DNA of 40,369 bases, taken from positions 1-40,369 of the forward strand of contig ONVI01000029.1 in NCBI GenBank assembly GCA_900321275.1. The letters are read 5' to 3'. Below, piece after piece: positions 35,977 to 40,369 of the stretch. Position numbers and translations under genes: made by a program. The first letter of the stretch is position 1. Each line of letters begins with the position of its first letter. Source of the DNA: an uncultured Eubacteriales bacterium. Lineage in GTDB: Bacteria; Bacillota; Clostridia; Oscillospirales; Oscillospiraceae. The notes under the pieces were generated by a model, which did no database searches, was not told the DNA's origin, and saw nothing but the letters and a program-made list of their open reading frames with translations.

Positions 35977-38565
35977 TTACCAGGCCTCGTTGCGGCGGCG
36001 CAGCCAGAGAAGCAGAGCGCCCGTCGAGCCGATCCCGGTCAGGGCGGCCAGCGCCCATAATGCGTAACGGATCGTCATGTTTTTCTCCGTGAGCGTGACG
36101 GGGACGTCGGCGCTCAGGCCGTATTCGTCCGTCGCGGTGACGGTGAAGGCGGCTTTTTTCTGCCCCGTCATGTTCACCCGCAGGGTCGTGCCGTCGATTT
36201 CCGCCGCGCCGCCCAGATCGTCGGACAGCGTATACGTCAGCTTCGTCCCCTTCGGGTCGCGGAACAGCACGTCAAGGCGTGTTTCCCACAGCCCCTTGTT
36301 TTTCTGGAACAGCCCGGTTTTGACCGTCTCCGTGATGGCGCCCGTTGTCGCGGCGGGGCCCGGCAGCCTGATCTTGAAGGGTATGACGGCCTGCCGCTCG
36401 ATCGTGTCCGTGGCCGTCAGGGTAAATTCCGCCTCCTTCAGCGCGTCAAAGTCCACCGCCAGCGCATCCTCCGTGAGCGCGACCGCGCCGCCGTAATCAT
36501 CCGAAAGCACGTATTCCAGCGGGCCGCCTTTGGGATCGTCAAAGAGCTCATCCAGCCCGATTTCCCATTGGAAGCCATCCAGACGGCCCTGCTTGAGGAC
36601 ATTGTTGACCACATCGACCTTTGCGGTGACGCGGGGGACGGTAAAGTCGAAGGAAACCTGCGCGCTCTGCCCGGTCAGATCCGTCGCCGTCAGGTCAAAC
36701 GCCGCCCGGTTCAGCTCACTGAGATCCACCAGCAGGACGCCGTCCCCGATTGTAACCGCACCGCCGCAGTCGTCCGACAGCGCATAATCCAGCGGGGCGT
36801 CCTTGGGCTCTGAAAACAGCTCGTCCAGGTCAATCTCCCAGCGGGGGCCGAGAGGCTGCCCGTGCTCTGAAAGGCTCATCACGCTGCGCAGCTTCGCCTG
36901 CACGGGCGGCGCCGTCAGCTCGAAAGCGATCTCGGCGCTCTGTCCCATCTGATCCTCCGCCGTCAGCGTGAAGGCGTAGGTTTCCGCATCGCGCAGGGCC
37001 GCCGTCAGCACGCCGTCCTCCACCGTCAGCACACCGCCGAAGTTGTCCGAGAGCGTGTATGTAAGGCCAGCGCTCCTGCCGGTGCCGAAGAGCTCATCCA
37101 GCTCCAGCATCCAGTCGCCGTTCCGGAACTGCCCGAATTCAAGCATGTCCGTAATCCGCTCGACCTGGGGCTTGAGGGGCCGGTTTTCCACACGGAGCTC
37201 CAGACTGTTGGAGCATACCTCAAACCCGCCGACCCCGAGCGCGGCTTCGATCCGATAGTCCCCGCCCGCGGGGAAGCTGATTTCGCATTCGTACCCGCCG
37301 TCAATGATCTCCATAGCGTATTCGCGCACGGTTCCGGTCGAGAGCTGCTCCACCGTGAGGCGTGCGTCCATTTCCGCGAGCTGCCCGTCCGTGAGATGCG
37401 GCACGCCGGGATCGTCGACCCAGGCAGAGAAGACATAGGGCGTGAGGGCTTCGTATTTTTCAAGATCGGGTTCTACGATTTCAAGCGTGAGGCGCATGGA
37501 GGCGTTGTAGACCATCGTGACGTCAACCCAATCCTCGGGCGCCCCCTTCAAATGGACGTTCCAGACACCCGGATGCGGATGGGGGATCTTCACGAGTCTG
37601 TAACGGGCACTGTCGAGATCATGGCCTGTAATGTCGAAGAGCGTTTCGTCGGGGCGAAAAATCGCCATCTCCACGCGCTCTCCGCCGCCCTCTCTGCGCA
37701 GGTCGTCGCTGTCCTCGGCGCGCAGATGCTCACCCTCGATCACGACGTTGACCTCCTCCACGCCGAAGCTCGGCACGAGAAAGCGGTATTCCGCCTCGCC
37801 CTGTTCGGAGAAGGAGACGCGCTCCGACCCGGTATAGCGGGCGTTGTTGATGATCGCGTAAAAGCGCCGGAAGGCCGCCGCCAGATCCTCCGGGCGGCTC
37901 ACCTCTTCAAACGCGCCGTGCGTCCCGTGGGTATAGAGCTGAAACTCGATCCGGCCGTCCTCGGCAATGCCGTCCACGTTCAGGAGGATGCCGTTGATGG
38001 TGATGCCCTGCGCCTTCGCGGTCTCCAGCGCCTGATCCGCAATCGCCCAGGACCGCAGCTTTCTGCCGGAAATGTCATCCGTCGAGAAATCCGTCATGCC
38101 GTCGGAAAACAGGAGGATCATGCAGGGCAGGCCGTTTTCCTCGTGCATGCCCGTCAAAAGCTCCGTCGCCCGCAGGACGGCGCTGCCGATATCCGTGTCG
38201 TAGCTGGGGGTATAATACTCCAGCTCCCGGATCAGCGCCTTTTTCTGCTCCATGCCGTCAAGCTGCTCCAAGGCGGCCTCATAGCGGATCCGCTCGTCAA
38301 AGACGATCGCGCCCACGTTGTTCCCGCTCTCCGTCAGGAGCCCCAGGAACAGGCGCAGCGCGTCAAAGCGCAGCCCGTCGGGGTCGGTTCCGTGTCCCCG
38401 CTGATTCCGGAGACTGCCGCTCTTGTCCACAACCAGCACCACGTTGAAGCGGTTGACCGCATCACTCGGCGCCTCGGCGAGGGCAGAACCCGGCAGGCCG
38501 AGCAGAAGGGAGAGGGAAAGCAGCAGCGCCATCGCGGCCGCGCACATCTTTTTCTGTATTGTCAT
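35977..38565 (-). CDS. Secreted, membrane-anchored VWA protein with four cadherin-like repeats
   Basis: 862 residues. Signal peptide about 1-30 (cleavage after SALA). The von Willebrand A domain (about 38-245) has an intact MIDAS: DKSGS at 47-51, Thr124 in SYDTDIGSA and SDGMTD at about 154-159. Residues 250-460 are beta-rich. Four repeats of about 90 residues follow (about 465-553, 554-643, 644-735, 736-827), each with a WxxxLDELF-like start (DVLF in the fourth), a TYTLSD..GG core and an AFTLTATD-type end. A C-terminal helix (833-855) and LRRRNEAW anchor it, so the bulk lies outside the cell. Function unknown; adhesion or scaffold is the simplest idea. GGAGGT lies upstream of the ATG; the nuclease-like gene ends 35 bases before. 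Confidence 0.8.
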   Translation of the reverse strand: MTIQKKMCAAAMALLLSLSLLLGLPGSALAEAPSDAVNRFNVVLVVDKSGSLRNQRGHGTDPDGLRFDALRLFLGLLTESGNNVGAIVFDERIRYEAALEQLDGMEQKKALIRELEYYTPSYDTDIGSAVLRATELLTGMHEENGLPCMILLFSDGMTDFSTDDISGRKLRSWAIADQALETAKAQGITINGILLNVDGIAEDGRIEFQLYTHGTHGAFEEVSRPEDLAAAFRRFYAIINNARYTGSERVSFSEQGEAEYRFLVPSFGVEEVNVVIEGEHLRAEDSDDLRREGGGERVEMAIFRPDETLFDITGHDLDSARYRLVKIPHPHPGVWNVHLKGAPEDWVDVTMVYNASMRLTLEIVEPDLEKYEALTPYVFSAWVDDPGVPHLTDGQLAEMDARLTVEQLSTGTVREYAMEIIDGGYECEISFPAGGDYRIEAALGVGGFEVCSNSLELRVENRPLKPQVERITDMLEFGQFRNGDWMLELDELFGTGRSAGLTYTLSDNFGGVLTVEDGVLTAALRDAETYAFTLTAEDQMGQSAEIAFELTAPPVQAKLRSVMSLSEHGQPLGPRWEIDLDELFSEPKDAPLDYALSDDCGGAVTIGDGVLLVDLSELNRAAFDLTATDLTGQSAQVSFDFTVPRVTAKVDVVNNVLKQGRLDGFQWEIGLDELFDDPKGGPLEYVLSDDYGGAVALTEDALAVDFDALKEAEFTLTATDTIERQAVIPFKIRLPGPAATTGAITETVKTGLFQKNKGLWETRLDVLFRDPKGTKLTYTLSDDLGGAAEIDGTTLRVNMTGQKKAAFTVTATDEYGLSADVPVTLTEKNMTIRYALWALAALTGIGSTGALLLWLRRRNEAW

Positions 38566-38600
38566 GGTGGTCTGTTCACCTCCGCTTGAGCGGTATCGCT

Positions 38601-39815
38601 TTACCAGTCGTCATTCTCCGTGCCGTAAACGGGCTGTTCATAGACGGAGTCGTCATATCTGAGCTTGTCGGTCAAATTGCTTCCCGCCATTTTGTCGATG
38701 GCGCTCTCCGGCAAATCAAAAATACTGTTCTTTGCAGACTGCGCGGTTTGCGTCTCCTTTGTCGAAGCGGGCGCGCTTTGAGAGCTGCCTGCGGCGGCGC
38801 TGCCAGCAGGGGAGGAGGCCTTCTTTTCCTTCTCCTTTTCAGCGGCAATCGCCTGACAGAAATCGCAGCGGTCGTAATATCCCATTTCAAGGAGCTCATG
38901 CGGCGTTCCGGTGAAATCCCGCCGGTATTCGGCAGGAGGCAGATGGCCGCAGTCTCCCGTGTGGTATATCTTTGTCTGTGTATTGAGAATATAGGCCGAT
39001 GTTTTGGACTTGCCTGCCGCGCTCGCTGCCGCCGTATTGGCTGTGGCACTCAAATTGGAAAACGATCCCACCGAAGGCGCGTCCGAACCGGGGCGCGTCT
39101 GGTACTGATGCAGGCGGAGGATATCGCCCGCCGTGGACATGACCTCGACCGAGGGGCTCTGGGCGCTCTTTCCGCTGCGATAGTCGATCGTGACGCCGGG
39201 CTGGATGTTGTACAGGAAGACGTTGAGGGAGATCGTCCGTCCCGCGTCCTCCGCGGAATACGCCTCCAGCTGCACCCCGTACGGCACCAGCTCGTCCCCA
39301 TGATAGACCGGCGTTGCGCGGTAGAGGATGTGATACGCCGTGCGCGAGACGAAACCGGCGACCAGATCTTCAAAAGGCCGCAGCCCCTCCGCGCGGAGAA
39401 AGCGGGTGCCGGTGAAGACGTTGCGTGCGTCCGGGCCCGAGCCGGAAAGCGCCGGGGAAATGAGCTGGCAGACAGAGTACAGATAGCCCCCGTCGATCAC
39501 GTCGTCGTAGCGCACACTCTCCCAGCCGACGGGGAGATAAGCGTCGCTCTCCGCGCGCAGCTCCGCCGGACGGGACGCGCTGCTGAGACAGGCCGTCGCC
39601 GGGCCGGGTCTGCCGAGAGCGTCGAGCTCGCTGTACCGGATGTAGTCCTCCCCGGTAAAGTCGTCGGGCGAAAAGGCCGGGACAAAGCCGCTCAGCTCGA
39701 TCGCCGCCGCGCCGCCGAATTCCGGAATGTCGGGGGCGGCATACGCCGAAGAGGGAACAAGCAGAGAAAGCATCAGCAGCAGAGGCAAAATAACCGTTAG
39801 GATCCGAATACGCAT
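38601..39815 (-). CDS. Secreted nuclease-fold protein with lost catalytic motif
   Basis: 404 residues with a signal peptide (about 1-27). Residues 58-215 follow the pattern of secreted DNA/RNA non-specific (EndA-like) endonucleases: YSELDALGRPGPA, ARNVFTGTRFLRAEG, HILYRATPVYHGDELVPYGVQ and NVFLYNIQPGVTIDY. At the place of the catalytic RGHLIG motif it reads VCQLIS (115-120), so the general-base His is Gln117. A second small domain (274-323) has AYILNTQTKIYHTGDCGHL and DRCDFCQ, the Cys/His module found at the C-terminus of such nucleases. A low-complexity Ser/Ala/Lys tail follows. The ATG at 39815 has GGAGG ten bases upstream. It forms a unit with the VWA gene. It is probably a non-catalytic binding protein. 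Confidence 0.75.
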   Translation of the reverse strand: MRIRILTVILPLLLMLSLLVPSSAYAAPDIPEFGGAAAIELSGFVPAFSPDDFTGEDYIRYSELDALGRPGPATACLSSASRPAELRAESDAYLPVGWESVRYDDVIDGGYLYSVCQLISPALSGSGPDARNVFTGTRFLRAEGLRPFEDLVAGFVSRTAYHILYRATPVYHGDELVPYGVQLEAYSAEDAGRTISLNVFLYNIQPGVTIDYRSGKSAQSPSVEVMSTAGDILRLHQYQTRPGSDAPSVGSFSNLSATANTAAASAAGKSKTSAYILNTQTKIYHTGDCGHLPPAEYRRDFTGTPHELLEMGYYDRCDFCQAIAAEKEKEKKASSPAGSAAAGSSQSAPASTKETQTAQSAKNSIFDLPESAIDKMAGSNLTDKLRYDDSVYEQPVYGTENDDW

Positions 39816-39884
39816 ATCCGTTGGGCCTCCTTCCGAACGACGCCGCCCCGGAGAGAGCGACGGGCACAGCCATTTTCTGACACC

Positions 39885-39913
39885 ATTATAAGAGATTTCC
39901 GAATTCATATCAA
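39885..39913 (-). promoter_or_regulatory. Sigma-A promoter of the nuclease-like / VWA genes
   Basis: On the minus strand -35 TTGATA (39908-39913), 17-base spacer, perfect -10 TATAAT (39885-39890), 70 bases before the ATG. This points to vegetative rather than sporulation control. Confidence 0.85.
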
Positions 39914-39936
39914 GCCTAAACGACGCTTCCGTCCGA

Positions 39937-39972
39937 CAAAAAACGGCCAGACCGCGATTCTGCGATCTGACC
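39937..39972 (-). terminator. Rho-independent terminator of spoVT
   Basis: On the minus strand GGTCAGATCGC pairs with GCGGTCTGGCC (with G-U pairs) over a six-base loop, followed by GTTTTTT. It is placed 14 bases after the spoVT stop. Confidence 0.8.
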
Positions 39973-39985
39973 GAATCCGGATTTG

Positions 39986-40369
39986 TCAGCTTTCCATCTG
40001 CTTGCCGAGGAAGGCGGCCACCGTCTGGGCGAGGCGGCACTCGATCTCCCCGGCGGGCGGCGCGTCCTTTGGAGCGACGAAGAGGACGCCGCCCATCACA
40101 TCCCCCTCGGAAATCACGGGCGCGGCGACGGAGACGATGAACTTCTCGTCACTGTCGCTGACGATGACGCCGCTGCCGCCGCTGTGACGGTAGAGGGCGC
40201 GTTCCTCGAGAATCTCGCTCAGGCGCGGGCTGATCGGCTTTTCCAGCAGCTCCCGCCGCCCGCCGCCTGCGATGGCGATTACCGCGTCCCGGTCGCACAC
40301 CGCCGCAATCGCGTCGGTCGAGCGGCGCAGGCTGTCGCAGAGCTGCCCCGCAAAATCCCCCAGCTCCCC
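39986..40369 (-). CDS. spoVT: Stage V sporulation protein T, C-terminal part (cut by window edge)
   Basis: Only the C-terminal 127 residues are in the window; the frame is open through 40369, so the N-terminal AbrB-type DNA-binding domain lies outside. The visible part is the SpoVT GAF-like domain: GELGDFAGQL, DAIAAVCDRDAVIAIAGGGRRE (key part CDRDAVIAIAGG), VAAPVISEGDVMGGVLF and the ending RLAQTVAAFLGKQMES. SpoVT tunes forespore sigma-G genes. A possible internal GTG at 40300 is not the true start. It is followed by a terminator, so it is transcribed separately from the next gene. Confidence 0.9.
   Translation of the reverse strand, partial: GELGDFAGQLCDSLRRSTDAIAAVCDRDAVIAIAGGGRRELLEKPISPRLSEILEERALYRHSGGSGVIVSDSDEKFIVSVAAPVISEGDVMGGVLFVAPKDAPPAGEIECRLAQTVAAFLGKQMES

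Noticed and set aside
35977-39815. VWA plus nuclease as an intracellular anti-phage system
   Set aside because: Both proteins have signal peptides and the nuclease motif is lost, so an intracellular defence role is unlikely.

Overview
The window looks like a chromosomal segment of a GC-rich, endospore-forming member of the Clostridia, probably an Oscillospiraceae-type gut anaerobe. The evidence is the gene content (dipicolinate synthase dpaA/dpaB, the C-terminal half of spoVT, a PdxR/MocR-type regulator), good Shine-Dalgarno sites, sigma-A promoters with 17-bp spacers, TTG/GTG starts, and many short hairpin-rich dispersed repeats. No species name can be read from the sequence. No rRNA, tRNA, CRISPR array, prophage or transposase gene was found.

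Layout. (1) 98-8644, minus strand: gdpP - rplI - dnaB - tilS - hpt - ftsH, a housekeeping block joining two syntenic groups common in Firmicutes (gdpP-rplI-dnaB and tilS-hpt-ftsH). It starts from a sigma-A promoter at 8703-8731. (2) 8792-12398: a sugar-nucleotidyltransferase with an unusual C-terminus, a DegV protein, a YfcE-like phosphoesterase, and three tightly spaced small genes of unknown function. (3) 12419-14763: two adjacent non-coding inverted-repeat elements, a truncated MocR/PdxR-like regulator, and a divergent pyridoxal/pyridoxamine kinase gene. (4) 14764-15219: a repeat cluster. (5) 15220-19141: dpaA-dpaB, a secreted leucine-rich-repeat protein, and a voltage-gated-type K+ channel. 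(6) 19171-26579: DUF1846 protein, secA, pgeF, a peptide/oligopeptide-binding lipoprotein and cytidine deaminase. (7) 26818-35732: a ten-gene membrane operon in the gene order of the Mrp/Mbh antiporter module (E-F-G-MbhD-MbhE/B-C-D), followed by three further antiporter-like subunits and no hydrogenase or quinone module. (8) 35977-39815, minus: a secreted VWA protein with four cadherin-like repeats and a secreted nuclease-fold protein whose catalytic His motif is lost. (9) 39986-40369, minus: the C-terminal GAF half of spoVT, cut by the window edge.

The best candidates for something undescribed are the four-antiporter Mbh-type operon, the paired VWA/pseudo-nuclease secreted proteins, the nucleotidyltransferase with a phosphoglucomutase tail, the MocR gene cut short exactly at an inverted-repeat element, and a family of dispersed hairpin elements whose stems change while pairing is kept.
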